Part shown: in pieces, positions 52,690-61,595 of the stretch | Layout of the letters: the number at the start of each line of letters is the position of its first letter | Numbering within the stretch: the first letter of the stretch is position 1 | Assembly (NCBI GenBank): GCA_002343075.1 | Contig: DDRH01000051.1 | Location: 33,506-97,505 of the forward strand | DNA: 64,000 bases | Origin: Phycisphaerales bacterium UBA2421 | GTDB taxonomy: Bacteria; Planctomycetota; Phycisphaerae; Tepidisphaerales; Tepidisphaeraceae | Reading direction: 5' to 3' | Notes under the pieces: model-generated | The model's input: the letters and a program-made list of their open reading frames with translations, nothing else | What the model was told of the DNA's origin: nothing | The model's database searches: none | Made by a program: the position numbers and the translations under genes

Positions 52690-53646
52690 ATGGCCAAAGT
52701 TCGCAAAGCAGTCATTACCGCGGCGGGTCGCGGTACACGGATGTACCCGGCATCGGCGGCGGTGCAGAAGGAGATGTTCCCGCTCGTCGACCGCGATGGG
52801 CTGACCAAGCCCGTAGTGCAGATCATTGGGGAAGAGGCAATCGACTCAGGGATTGAAGAAATCTGCATCATTACCCAGCCGGGGGAAGAGCCATATTACC
52901 GCGATTACTTCCGCCGGCTTGATGACAGCATGGTAAAGGCCTTTCGCGGTAAAGATTGGGCGATCCTTGAAAGTGAAAAGCTCGCGGCGTTTGGTGAACG
53001 GCTTCACTTTGCCGAACAGCATTCACCCGAGGGCTTCGGGCACGCGGTGTATCAAGCAAAGAAATTTGTCGGCGATGAGCCGTTTCTGCTCCTGCTGGGC
53101 GACCACATCTACATCAGCGACGTAAAAGACCGTTGCGCACGGCAGCTCATCAAGGTCTATGAACAATACATGCTTGATAGTGTGACCGGCGTACAACCAA
53201 CGCTTGAACGCTTGCTTCACCTCTTTGGCACAATTAAAGGACACCCGATCGACGCCGGTAAAGGGGTCTACAAAGCTGAGCATATTATCGAAAAGCCCTC
53301 GATCGATACTGCGAGAGAAAAGCTGGTCACCCCTGGTCTTCCGGCGGGAAACTATCTTGCGCATTTTGGCATGCACGTTTTCGGCCCCGGCATTTTCAGT
53401 TCGCTGGAATATCTGATCAAGAACGACCTGCGAGAAAAGGGAGAGATTCAGTTAACGGCGGCGCAGGAGCACCTCCGGCAGCAGACGGACAAGTATTGGT
53501 GCGTGGTCACGCAAGGCCAGCGGTACGATACGGGCATTCCATATGGCCTCATGGAGACGCAGCTTGCTCTGGCTCTGAATGGCGTCCACCGAACGGAAAT
53601 CTGCGAGGCGATCGCGCGTATCCTCACCCAGCAGGTGAAGAACTAG
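52690..53646 (+). CDS. galU: UTP-glucose-1-phosphate uridylyltransferase, 318 aa
   Basis: This enzyme makes UDP-glucose from UTP and glucose-1-phosphate for polysaccharide and glycolipid synthesis. The nucleotide-binding start KAVITAAGRGTRMYPAS, the lysine block VQKEMFPLVD, PEGFGHAVYQAK and LLLGDHIYI, and the later VTQGQRYDTGIPYG are those of bacterial GalU. AAAGGA precedes ATG 52690; the open frame further upstream to 52612 has no ribosome binding site. The length is slightly over the common 290-300 residues. Confidence 0.9.
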   Translation: MAKVRKAVITAAGRGTRMYPASAAVQKEMFPLVDRDGLTKPVVQIIGEEAIDSGIEEICIITQPGEEPYYRDYFRRLDDSMVKAFRGKDWAILESEKLAAFGERLHFAEQHSPEGFGHAVYQAKKFVGDEPFLLLLGDHIYISDVKDRCARQLIKVYEQYMLDSVTGVQPTLERLLHLFGTIKGHPIDAGKGVYKAEHIIEKPSIDTAREKLVTPGLPAGNYLAHFGMHVFGPGIFSSLEYLIKNDLREKGEIQLTAAQEHLRQQTDKYWCVVTQGQRYDTGIPYGLMETQLALALNGVHRTEICEAIARILTQQVKN

Positions 53647-53977
53647 CCCGCAGGCGAATCGATTCCTGCAACCGAACCGTCGAGACGGCGGTGGATAGGC
53701 CGAACCACACCCCGCCGATGTCGAGAGTTTGGCAGAGGGCCCCGCTGACGGGTCGTTAAGCTGGCGAAACTTTTTTTGTTGACTGCAGAACCTAGGGGGT
53801 TGTCTGTTCGTATTACAACAGATAGATTCTACACCGCCCCGTTTTTGGCCACCACAAGACGTGTCAGAGTTTGGTTGAGTGTGACAAACTGCACAATCAA
53901 AGATGGTAGACGCGTCACTCGGTATGAATCGCGAGATTCCGGCCCCAATTGGTCTTTTTATCTGTGGAGTGTTGTTA
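53647..53977 (+). promoter_or_regulatory. Upstream region of the Crp/Fnr gene
   Basis: No supported gene; the reading frame of the regulator is open back to 53903, but the preferred start is 53978. Weak symmetric sites are CTGTT/AACAG near 53804-53821 and TGTCA (53862-53866) with TGACA (53882-53886). TTGACT at 53779 could be a -35 box, but no matching -10 is clear. Autoregulation is plausible and not shown. Confidence 0.3.
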
Positions 53978-54688
53978 ATGACGAAGCTTGATTCAGAAAA
54001 GTGCGGCTGTCGCGACTTGGACCTTCTGGCCGCCGTTGCGGGGGCGGAGCAGGAGCCTGAGTTTCGACAGGTAAAGCCCGGCGAAACCGTGTGGGAGTCA
54101 GCGGCAGGCGATGGCCACCTGATTGTCGTGAAAGTCGGGTCGGTGCGCGTCTACGAAACTGCCGAAGGCAGTCCGCGTGCCCGGCTGGCACATGTAGTCG
54201 GGGCGGGCCACTGGGTCGGCGTGGAATCAATCGCAGGCGTCCGAGGCAACACCCGCGTCGTCGCGGCGGAGCCTACGACTGTGGCGATTATCGCTGCAAA
54301 GACGGTGTTCGAGCGCGTTGCAAGCAATCCCTCTTTGGCGCGCGAGCTGATTCGGCATCTTGCCGAGCAAAACGTGGAGTTATCCAACGAAATCACCCAG
54401 ATGCACGCGCACGATTGCACCGCGCAAGTCGCGCTGGCGCTTCTGCGCCTCGCCCGATGCGGCGGTGCCGCGGATGACGAGGGCACTGGCCGGGTTACGC
54501 TGCGAATCACCCAGCAGGATGTTGCCGATGCGGTGGGCATCGCGCGGGAGACCGTGAATGCGATGATTCAGCGGCTCGCCGACTCCGGCGCGATTCAAAA
54601 ACAGCGTGGACGTATCAGCTTCGACCCGCAGGTACTCTCGCGGCAGGCGGCGAGCGGGATGGCCGGCGAAGCCGTTTCGCGGTCATAG
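53978..54688 (+). CDS. Crp/Fnr-family transcription regulator, 236 aa
   Basis: An N-terminal cyclic-nucleotide-binding-like barrel covers about residues 15-125 (VKPGETVWESAAGDGHLIVV, VGAGHWVGVESIAG), followed by the dimerisation helix and a C-terminal HTH_Crp domain with ITQQDVADAVGIARETVNAM as helix-turn-helix. The phosphate-binding cassette residues of true cAMP receptors are not evident. A CGC pair lies near the N-terminus, but the four-Cys cluster of Fnr is absent, so the signal is unknown. GGAG about 9 nt upstream supports ATG 53978; an in-frame ATG at 53903 is possible. It converges on the diguanylate cyclase gene, with 23 nt between stops. Confidence 0.85.
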   Translation: MTKLDSEKCGCRDLDLLAAVAGAEQEPEFRQVKPGETVWESAAGDGHLIVVKVGSVRVYETAEGSPRARLAHVVGAGHWVGVESIAGVRGNTRVVAAEPTTVAIIAAKTVFERVASNPSLARELIRHLAEQNVELSNEITQMHAHDCTAQVALALLRLARCGGAADDEGTGRVTLRITQQDVADAVGIARETVNAMIQRLADSGAIQKQRGRISFDPQVLSRQAASGMAGEAVSRS

Positions 54689-54711
54689 CGCAATCGTGGT
54701 GCAATGGTGCG

Positions 54712-55695
54712 TCAAGCCGGCAGCCGGAGCGGTTGCTGCGGGCTATGACCCATCAGATTCACCCGGTCGCGCCCCGCCGATTTTGCCTGATAGAGCGCGG
54801 CGTCGGCAGCGGCCACGAGGGCGTCGGCGCTGCGCGGCTGCGTAACGGCGACCGAGGCAATTCCGATCGACATGCTTACGCCACTTGCTCGCTTCAGAAT
54901 CGATGCGGTGGACGCCTTAAACTCCGCCCGGATTCGCTCCGCGGCGCGGGTGGCTTCGTCGGTTGACGCCTGCGGCAAGAGCAACACAAACTCATCCCCG
55001 CCGTAACGCGCGGCTATATCGGCCCGGCGCATGTTGTTCGAGATGGTCCGCCCGGCCACCTGCAGCACCTGATCGCCCAGTTGGTGGCCGAACGAGTCGT
55101 TTAGCTGCTTGAACCCGTCCATGTCGATCATGATGCATGCCAGATCGGAGGAATATCGTTCCGATTCGGAGAACAACTGATCCAAGACGCGCCCGAAGTG
55201 CCGACGGTTATACAACCCAGTCAGCGGGTCGGTCGCAGCCATCTGCTCGAGCTGCTGGTTTTTCTCGATCAATTCCTGATGAAGCGCCTCGTTCTCGCTC
55301 CTGATGCGCGCCACCATCAGGTTCTTTTCAACCACGAGCGGAATCGTGAAGAGGTAATCGCCAAATTTCACCACATAGTCATTGGCGCCGTTACGAATCG
55401 CCTCGACCGCCGTGCGGCCCACGTTCTCGCCGGTAACCAGGATAACCGGGGTTCCGCATCGGCTCTTCACGTCGGCCAGCAGGTCCATCCCGCTTCCGTC
55501 GGGAAGATTGTAATCGGATAGGATGAGATCGAATGAATCCAGGTCGGTCGATAGTGCCGCCCCGCGAGACTCGACGCCGACCGTCGTCCCTCGGCCAAAG
55601 TGTGCTTCGAGCGTTTCGCAGATCAGATCGCGCTGATCGGCATCGTCTTCGACAACCAGCAATCGAAGATGTTCCCCGTGTGTGTTTTTTGTCAT
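54712..55695 (-). CDS. REC-GGDEF response regulator, diguanylate cyclase, 327 aa
   Basis: The receiver domain has the acidic pocket VVEDDAD and phospho-acceptor Asp61 (LILSDYNLPDG). A coiled linker (residues 125-152) connects it to a GGDEF domain with DPLTGLYNRRHF, DMDGFKQLND and YGGDEFVLL (GGDEF at 232-236). The inhibitory RxxD site is intact at 223-226, five residues before GGDEF. The protein should make cyclic di-GMP from two GTP when phosphorylated and be inhibited by its product. ATG 55695 gives a compact receiver start; ATG 55719 and 55737 are alternatives. It is the third gene of a minus-strand set with a histidine kinase and a CheY-like regulator. Confidence 0.92.
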   Translation of the reverse strand: MTKNTHGEHLRLLVVEDDADQRDLICETLEAHFGRGTTVGVESRGAALSTDLDSFDLILSDYNLPDGSGMDLLADVKSRCGTPVILVTGENVGRTAVEAIRNGANDYVVKFGDYLFTIPLVVEKNLMVARIRSENEALHQELIEKNQQLEQMAATDPLTGLYNRRHFGRVLDQLFSESERYSSDLACIMIDMDGFKQLNDSFGHQLGDQVLQVAGRTISNNMRRADIAARYGGDEFVLLLPQASTDEATRAAERIRAEFKASTASILKRASGVSMSIGIASVAVTQPRSADALVAAADAALYQAKSAGRDRVNLMGHSPQQPLRLPA

Positions 55696-55782
55696 TTTGC
55701 CAACCCCGGCTTCCTTCATGCCGTTCAGCCGTCTCAAGATTTACAATTCGTTTACGCGTCGTCCAAACTTTTTTCGCGTGAT

Positions 55783-56286
55783 TCAGCGCCTGCAGATGCT
55801 CGCTGGCCAGTGATGTTGCGGATACTGGTGGATTTCGAGCCAGTAACTCGTGCTCGCCAGTACCGTCTGTAGAAACTGCTCAGCATTGGCGTGCTTGAGG
55901 GTGTAACTGTTTGCCCCGGCGGCGGCGGCCTGCCTCATTTCTGCTTCGCCGGACACACCAGTCATCATTACGACCGGAATCTCTGCCAGTTCCGCATCGC
56001 TCTTGATCTGCCGGAGCGCCTTCAGCCCGTCGACGAGCGGCATCTCAACATCCATGAAGATGAGTCCCGGCCGAGGCGCCGCGGCAAACCGCCCGCGCCG
56101 ATAGACGAAATCGAGCGCTTCCTGACCGTTGCTCACTTCATAGATGGTGTTGGCCACCTTACACTCCTCGATCGCATCGCGCATAAGCATGCGGCAGTCG
56201 GGATCGTCGTCGACGAGCAGAATGGGAATCGGCCCATCCTGGCATCGCTCAAGCCAGGGTTTTGTGGAGTTCTTTTCTTGCGTCAT
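55783..56286 (-). CDS. CheY-like response regulator (Rcp1 type), 167 aa
   Basis: This is a single receiver domain without an output domain. LLVDDDPDCRML gives the acidic pocket, LIFMDVEMPLVDG contains phospho-acceptor Asp79, VVMMTGVSG the Thr switch, and YTLKHA the conserved Lys. The extended insertion before the acceptor site (VYRRGRFAAAPRPG) is typical of regulators paired with phytochrome-like kinases (Rcp1 family). ATG 56286 follows AGGCAGG; the frame itself opens at 56307, overlapping the kinase stop. It probably takes phosphate from the kinase encoded directly upstream. Confidence 0.9.
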   Translation of the reverse strand: MTQEKNSTKPWLERCQDGPIPILLVDDDPDCRMLMRDAIEECKVANTIYEVSNGQEALDFVYRRGRFAAAPRPGLIFMDVEMPLVDGLKALRQIKSDAELAEIPVVMMTGVSGEAEMRQAAAAGANSYTLKHANAEQFLQTVLASTSYWLEIHQYPQHHWPASICRR

Positions 56287-56303
56287 ACCTGCCTCACATT
56301 TCG

Positions 56304-57953
56304 TCACGCCGCGCGCACGATCGCCGGCGAAGGCTTGCTGTGAACATATTGTGCGTCGATCGTAAACTTAAAGCTGCTCCCCTCGCCCAGGATGCTCTCA
56401 ACCCAGATTCGCCCACCGTAGGTCTGGACGATGCTTTTAACGCTCGCCAGGCCAACCCCCTTGCCGACAGACCCGCCGGGCGCATTGGATCCTCTACGGA
56501 AAACGAGGAACACTTTGGCCAGGTCTTCTTCCCGAATGCCTATGCCGGTGTCTGCAACGTAGAACTCGGCGTGCCCGTCTACAGCCCGGCAGCCGATACG
56601 GATCGCCCGCGGCTTCCCCACCGACTCTTCCCCCATGTATTTTATGGCGTTGTCGATCAAGTTCTGAAAAATCTGTCGAAACCGCAACCGCTCACCCTCC
56701 ACGGTCGGTAACTGCCCGTCTACATGCAGCCGGATATTGTGACTGCGCAGATCGTCTTCAAAGACATCCCGCAATTGCTCGATCAAAGCAGACAAGTCCA
56801 CCAGCTCCGTCTTCTGTCGGCGTGTTTTTATGCGGGAGAGTTCCAGTAACTCTGAAATCAGGCTGGTTTCAATCTCAACATTGGAACGGATGCGCTCCAA
56901 TCGATGCACTACATCCGCGTCAAGCGCCGATCGATGTTTGAGCAACAGCATGGTAGCCATGCCATCGATGTTTCGCAGCGGGGCACCGAGATCGTGGGAT
57001 ACCGCACGAAGAAACTCTTCCTTCTCCGAAATCTCGTTGCTCAGAAGGACATTGGCCGCCTCCAGTTGGGCCGTCCGCTGCTGCACCTTTGCTTCCAGTT
57101 CGTGGTTGGCAGTGGTGAGTTGCTGGTTGGCTGCATTCAGGTCTCGCTGCTGCTGTTTCACCCAGTGCACCATCTCGTTAAACGCCCGCGCCAGTTCGCC
57201 AATTGCATCGCCGCGCTCGATATCGACCCGGGTATTGAGATCGCCGGTGACGATCTTCTGCGCCGCGACGACGAGCTGCCGGATTGGCATGAAGATACGA
57301 TGCACCAGAAGCGCACCAACCAGCATTGCCAGCGTAAGGGCGAGAGCGGAGATGAGAACAACAACGTGGATGATGGAGTTAAGCCGCGCCGCTTCACCAT
57401 CGCGGGAGACCCCGACCGAGACGTAGCCGACAAGCTTCGAATTCCCCGATGCCGTGGATAGCACCGGTGCGGTTGTTTCCAGATACTCGCCGAAGACCGG
57501 CGAATAATTGTGATGAAGCTGCATCAGCAGGGATGAAGCGCCGCGGACTCGTCGGACATCTTCCTGCTCCAGATCGGCGTCGCGGCTGGCGATGGCGATC
57601 TGGTTGCCTTCGGCGTCAAAGAATGCGACATAGAGCACGTTACGGCTCTTGATGAGTTCGCTGGCAATTCGCGACAGATCCTGCGACGACTGATTGCGCA
57701 CCGATCGCTCGTTGGCAAGCGCCAGCGTGCAAGAAAGCTGGCGCGCGTGCTCGCCAATCAGGTCATTGAGCTGGTTGCCAGTCTGATTGACAAACGTATA
57801 GACCGTTGCACCGAGGGTGAGCAGCATCAGTGCGATAAAGCAGATGAAAATCCGCCCCTGCATCCCCAACCCACGACGGACGGTGCGCAGCGTCGGGCCG
57901 ACTGTGCGCTTGACCACAGCCAGCTTTCCGAGTTTGTCGCGCGCGTTGTCCAT
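56304..57953 (-). CDS. Membrane sensor histidine kinase, 549 aa
   Basis: Two transmembrane helices (about 33-55 and 194-221) flank a periplasmic sensor of some 135 residues. A HAMP segment (222-275) and a coiled coil follow, then the dimerisation domain with AVSHDLGAPLRN, where His320 is the phospho-acceptor. The ATPase domain shows NLIDNAIKYM, VADTGIGI and GKGVGLASVKSI. The helix before the His block resembles phytochrome-type kinases. No PAS or GAF domain is evident, so the periplasmic region likely senses the signal. Its stop lies just before the start region of the CheY-like gene, forming a kinase, regulator, diguanylate cyclase cascade. Confidence 0.92.
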   Translation of the reverse strand: MDNARDKLGKLAVVKRTVGPTLRTVRRGLGMQGRIFICFIALMLLTLGATVYTFVNQTGNQLNDLIGEHARQLSCTLALANERSVRNQSSQDLSRIASELIKSRNVLYVAFFDAEGNQIAIASRDADLEQEDVRRVRGASSLLMQLHHNYSPVFGEYLETTAPVLSTASGNSKLVGYVSVGVSRDGEAARLNSIIHVVVLISALALTLAMLVGALLVHRIFMPIRQLVVAAQKIVTGDLNTRVDIERGDAIGELARAFNEMVHWVKQQQRDLNAANQQLTTANHELEAKVQQRTAQLEAANVLLSNEISEKEEFLRAVSHDLGAPLRNIDGMATMLLLKHRSALDADVVHRLERIRSNVEIETSLISELLELSRIKTRRQKTELVDLSALIEQLRDVFEDDLRSHNIRLHVDGQLPTVEGERLRFRQIFQNLIDNAIKYMGEESVGKPRAIRIGCRAVDGHAEFYVADTGIGIREEDLAKVFLVFRRGSNAPGGSVGKGVGLASVKSIVQTYGGRIWVESILGEGSSFKFTIDAQYVHSKPSPAIVRAA

Positions 57954-58335
57954 GCATCGGCGCGGTAGGGGTATTGCGCCTCAGCGTTCATCGTCGCGAT
58001 TCGGGTGCTGGTTAATCGCTATCTAGAAGGACTCAAAATACCGCGCAACCGCTTCTAAATCCCCCTTTTCTCGGGCTTACCGCACTGCCGCGCGAGCCTG
58101 CGGCGGCGGGCCGCGGGACCATGTGTGGCTGATTCGACACAGATTTACAGCGCAATTCTTGCCAAAACGCCTGATTTCATCGCTAGAATCGCTGCATCTG
58201 TACCCTGCCGGCGGCCGAACTTGATCGTATCTGCTAAAATCCCGTGAAAGTGCGCTTTTCCCTGACAAAGTGGCGCAATAGTGTGATGAACGTCCGCTTC
58301 TCAGACTAGTTTGAATCGGCAGCTCAGTAAAACCA
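57954..58335. other. Divergent intergenic region
   Basis: 382 nt between the kinase (minus) and the RTX gene (plus). It must hold promoters for both. No convincing promoter boxes, ribosome binding site or stable hairpin with T-tract are visible; frames here are short and shadow-like. Confidence 0.3.
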
Positions 58336-60525
58336 ATGATTGATCGCCTCGAACAACGTCGCCTGCTCTCGACCATCGCCATTCAAGGAACGATCGGCGG
58401 GGATCGGCTCACCATCTCGCTCGATGGAACGTTCATTAACATCCGCAATCGCAGCCCTGTAAACGACTTGCTGGTCGACGGCGTGGCCATCGCCCCGCTT
58501 ACCAGCAGAAACTTCTCCGGCGTCACCCGGATCGATGGCGACCTCGCCGGCGGGCGCGATCAACTGCTTTGCGATGACTCCGTCCTCATCCCGCTCAACA
58601 TCACCGGCGCCAACGGTAATGACACGCTCACCGGCGGCGGCGCGAATGACACCCTTTCCGGGGGGGCTGGCGATGACTCGATTAACGCAGGCGCCGGAAA
58701 CGACCTCATCAGCGGCGACCCCGGCGGGAAGAGCGGCGCCGATACTATCGAAGGGCAGGCAGGCAACGATACGATCTTCGGCGGCAATGGAAACGACCTG
58801 CTCATGGGCGGCAGCGGCAACGATAGCATCAATGGCACGCTCGGCCGCGATACCATCGGCGGAGGAACTGGCTCCGACACCATCTTCGGCGGCCTCGGCG
58901 ATGACAATATCGACGGCGGCGACGATGGCGATGTGCTGTACGGCGACGACGGAACCCCCGATCTCGCGCTGCACGGTAATGACACCCTCAACGGCGGAAA
59001 CGGCAATGACTACCTCCGTGGCGAGGGTGGCAGCGACCTGATGCTCGGCGGGCCGGGCGATGATATTCTCGATTCCCAGGACGACTCACCCGACACGCTC
59101 GACGGCGGGCCTGGAAATGACCGCTCCAGCGGCTTTGATGCCGCGAGTTCAAACATCGAGACTTTTGGCGCTGTCTTTGGCACGCAAAATCTCTCCGGAG
59201 ACTTCATCGCCATCTCCGGCGGCAACGGCGATGACGTCATCACCGTCGGCGGGGATGGCGTGTCAACGATCACAGCGACCATCAACGGCTTCACCCTTTC
59301 GGCAACCCTGCAGGCGCTTGCAGCCCATGTGGGTGGCGGCCTTGCCACGGTATTCGGCATCGCCATTCTCGGCGGCAATGGCAACGACATGATCACCATC
59401 GGCCCGGGCGTGCCCCTCGCCGCCGACGGCAAGACTTTCACGCTGAGCATCATCGGTGGCGACGGGAACGACACCCTGCTCGGCAGCGATGCAAGCGAGA
59501 CATTTTTTGGCGGTCGAGGCAACGACACCATTAACGGAGGGGCTGGCAACGACAGGATCATCGGTGGGAGCGACAACGATACCCTCAACGGTGCCGCGGG
59601 CAATGACACGCTCATCGGCGACAGCTTTAATGCCATCGGCGGAGGCCCCGATGGCGAAAGCGGCAATGACGTTTTCATCGGGGGCGCGGGCATCGACCTC
59701 GCCGACTACTCCGGCAGTACCGCAGGCGTCAACATCACCCTCGACAACCTCGCCAACGACGGTGTGCCGGGTGAGACTGACAATGTCCGATCCGACGTCG
59801 AGAATGTCTTTGGCTCCAACGGTGACGACAGCCTAACCGGCTCAGCCGCCAACAACACGCTCGACGGAAAGCTGGGCAATGACACCCTGCGCGGTCTCGG
59901 CGGGGATGACGTACTCATCGACGGCTTTTCCAGCTTCTCCGGGTCCAATGACGTTCTTGACGGAGGAAGCGGCAACGACACCCTCGTAGCGCTCGGCGAC
60001 GACGATGCCGACACGCTCATCGGCGGCACCGGTAACGACACCGCAGACTACGGACAAAGAGGCGGAACGGGACCACTTTCCCTGTCACTCGATGGTATCG
60101 CCAATGACGGGGTGCCATCCGGCTTCGCCCAGGAGTCCGACAATATCGGCATCGACGTCGAACGCATCATCGGCGGAGGGGGAAATGACACCATCCTCGG
60201 CAGCGCCGCAAACAACACCCTCGAAGGAGCCGGCGGCAATGACTCCATCAGCGGCGGTGATGGCGATGACTCGATCATTGGCGGCGCCGGGAACGACACA
60301 CTCCTCGGCGGCAGCGGCAACGACACCATCAGCGGCGGCACCGGCAGCGACAGCCTAAACGGAGGCCCGGGGAACGATCGTTTCTTCAACCGTGACGGTT
60401 TTGCCGACACCGTCAACGGCGGCACCGGCACCGACACCGCCGATTCGGATCTCGCCACGCTGTTCGGAAGCAACGACACATTCATCAGCGTCGAGACGAT
60501 TCTTCAACTCAGCATCATTCGTTAA
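58336..60525 (+). CDS. RTX calcium-binding surface protein with planctomycete export motif, 729 aa
   Basis: The protein starts MIDRLEQRRLLSTIAIQG; LExRRLLS is the short N-terminal motif shared by large extracellular planctomycete proteins. After a 100-residue beta region it carries many nonapeptide-like repeats of the form GGxGNDTLxGG, arranged in blocks of calcium-binding beta-roll (for example GGAGDDSINAGAGNDLISG). These blocks are separated by two copies of a spacer with NLANDGVPGETDNV and IANDGVPSGFAQESDNI. It should be secreted and fold on calcium outside the cell. No enzyme domain is visible, so a structural or adhesive role is likely. The start has no obvious ribosome binding site. A second protein of the same type begins at 62478. 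Confidence 0.88.
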   Translation: MIDRLEQRRLLSTIAIQGTIGGDRLTISLDGTFINIRNRSPVNDLLVDGVAIAPLTSRNFSGVTRIDGDLAGGRDQLLCDDSVLIPLNITGANGNDTLTGGGANDTLSGGAGDDSINAGAGNDLISGDPGGKSGADTIEGQAGNDTIFGGNGNDLLMGGSGNDSINGTLGRDTIGGGTGSDTIFGGLGDDNIDGGDDGDVLYGDDGTPDLALHGNDTLNGGNGNDYLRGEGGSDLMLGGPGDDILDSQDDSPDTLDGGPGNDRSSGFDAASSNIETFGAVFGTQNLSGDFIAISGGNGDDVITVGGDGVSTITATINGFTLSATLQALAAHVGGGLATVFGIAILGGNGNDMITIGPGVPLAADGKTFTLSIIGGDGNDTLLGSDASETFFGGRGNDTINGGAGNDRIIGGSDNDTLNGAAGNDTLIGDSFNAIGGGPDGESGNDVFIGGAGIDLADYSGSTAGVNITLDNLANDGVPGETDNVRSDVENVFGSNGDDSLTGSAANNTLDGKLGNDTLRGLGGDDVLIDGFSSFSGSNDVLDGGSGNDTLVALGDDDADTLIGGTGNDTADYGQRGGTGPLSLSLDGIANDGVPSGFAQESDNIGIDVERIIGGGGNDTILGSAANNTLEGAGGNDSISGGDGDDSIIGGAGNDTLLGGSGNDTISGGTGSDSLNGGPGNDRFFNRDGFADTVNGGTGTDTADSDLATLFGSNDTFISVETILQLSIIR

Positions 60526-60961
60526 CCCCCTCTCCGTCGGCCTGCCGCGCAAAGTCACCGCCCGTGCAGCCCGCCCTTTCCGATTGTCGCAATCCGAAAA
60601 ATCTTTTACGCATTAGCGGATTGCGGCCTCCCGCCTGCAGTCCTACGATTTTGTCCGACTGAGTCGATCTTCGGAGTTTGAAGCGGGTCGCAGCGGAATG
60701 CGCAAGAATGATACGCGGGCACTCGAATTGAAATTGAGCCTTTTTATAAGGTAATTATCGAGCTTCGACCGCTGCCCGCCCGGACGGGCGCGCCAGGTGC
60801 AAAAGGCTACCGAGCACCGGAGCAGATTCAGACTCCCGCAGGCCGCATGACAAGGGCCGGCGATGTGACGGTTGTGCAACTGTTTCTCATTTTGTTTCTG
60901 TCGTGACAGGTGAGCCAGAAGCAGGACTTCGACGCGGGGTCGGACCAGAGAGGAGCGAGCC
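60526..60961. other. Intergenic region after the RTX gene
   Basis: 436 nt without a supported gene. A short GC hairpin (GCCCG near 60776, CGGGC near 60784) is present but lacks a T-tract. The minus-strand frame at 60643-60879 has no ribosome binding site and reads like shadow sequence. Confidence 0.3.
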
Positions 60962-61228
60962 GTGAGAATGAATCAGGTTCCCGAGTACCGCTGTGCCAAG
61001 ACCGAAGACGGCGACGAACAGGGCTCGGGCATGGATGCTCAGATCAACATTCCCCCCGCCGTCGATGGCAGGCTGTGGAAAGTCGTCGTCGCGGCGCTGC
61101 GATGCCCCGCGTGTGGGTCGACCGACCACACGGCCAAGACAGGAAAGCGCGCCAACCACAATGGCCTGCTCGAACAGTACCGCCTCTGCCGCACCTGCGG
61201 CATTCGCTTCAGGACGATTCTCGAATGA
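60962..61228 (+). CDS. Small zinc-ribbon protein, 88 aa
   Basis: The C-terminal half contains RCPACGSTDHTAKTGK and YRLCRTCGIRFRT, two CxxC knuckles spaced like a zinc ribbon of the kind found in Ogr-like and transposase-linked DNA-binding proteins. The N-terminal 40 residues are acidic and probably flexible. GTG 60962 is placed about 7 nt after GAGAGGAG; an ATG follows at 60968. It lies alone between the two surface-protein genes, and could be a regulator, which is inference. Confidence 0.65.
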   Translation: MRMNQVPEYRCAKTEDGDEQGSGMDAQINIPPAVDGRLWKVVVAALRCPACGSTDHTAKTGKRANHNGLLEQYRLCRTCGIRFRTILE

Positions 61229-61595
61229 ATTGCCAGGTGGCCGTTCGGGTAGTGGTCGATCTTCTGCAGGGCTTTCGTACCGACGGATGGCGATATCTGC
61301 ATATGTAAAAAGTTTGTGCAGTCAATGACTCGTGTACGCATAGCGAGCAACCCGATACAGACGGAACGATACGCTACTGGGCGAAAGATGCGGGAAAGAT
61401 CGACAAAGAGTACTGCTAGTCGCCTCCCGCCGGTTCGAATCTCGAGGGCTTCGCATTGCGGCCCTGGCAGTTTGAATCAGTTTTGCATGTCTTTATCTAC
61501 ATTTCTGTGCTCCTCGTTTCTGGTGTGACGATCGTCACCCGCGGGAAGCGCAAGATTTTGGTCGGGCGGAAGCCCATGGCGAGGGGATGTTTCAC
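61229..61595 (+). promoter_or_regulatory. Upstream region of the PEP-CTERM gene with a 14-bp palindrome
   Basis: 367 nt with no supported gene. A perfect palindrome GTGACGATCGTCAC occurs at 61525-61538, about 60 nt before the PEP-CTERM start, a position suited to an operator. No clear -35/-10 pair is seen. Confidence 0.45.

Noticed and set aside
53862..53886. TGTCA...TGACA as a Crp/Fnr operator
   Set aside because: The arms are only 5 bp and 15 nt apart, unlike the usual 22-bp Crp/Fnr site. It is kept only as a weak remark in the upstream region entry.
58600..60400. Apparent DNA tandem repeats that might suggest a CRISPR-like or satellite array
   Set aside because: They are the coding repeats of RTX nonapeptides with in-frame variation; there are no regular spacers.
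61380..61460. Possible tRNA-Ser-like segment (CTGCTAG and GGTTCGAATC)
   Set aside because: Anticodon and T stems do not pair and no acceptor stem can be formed, so it is a chance match.
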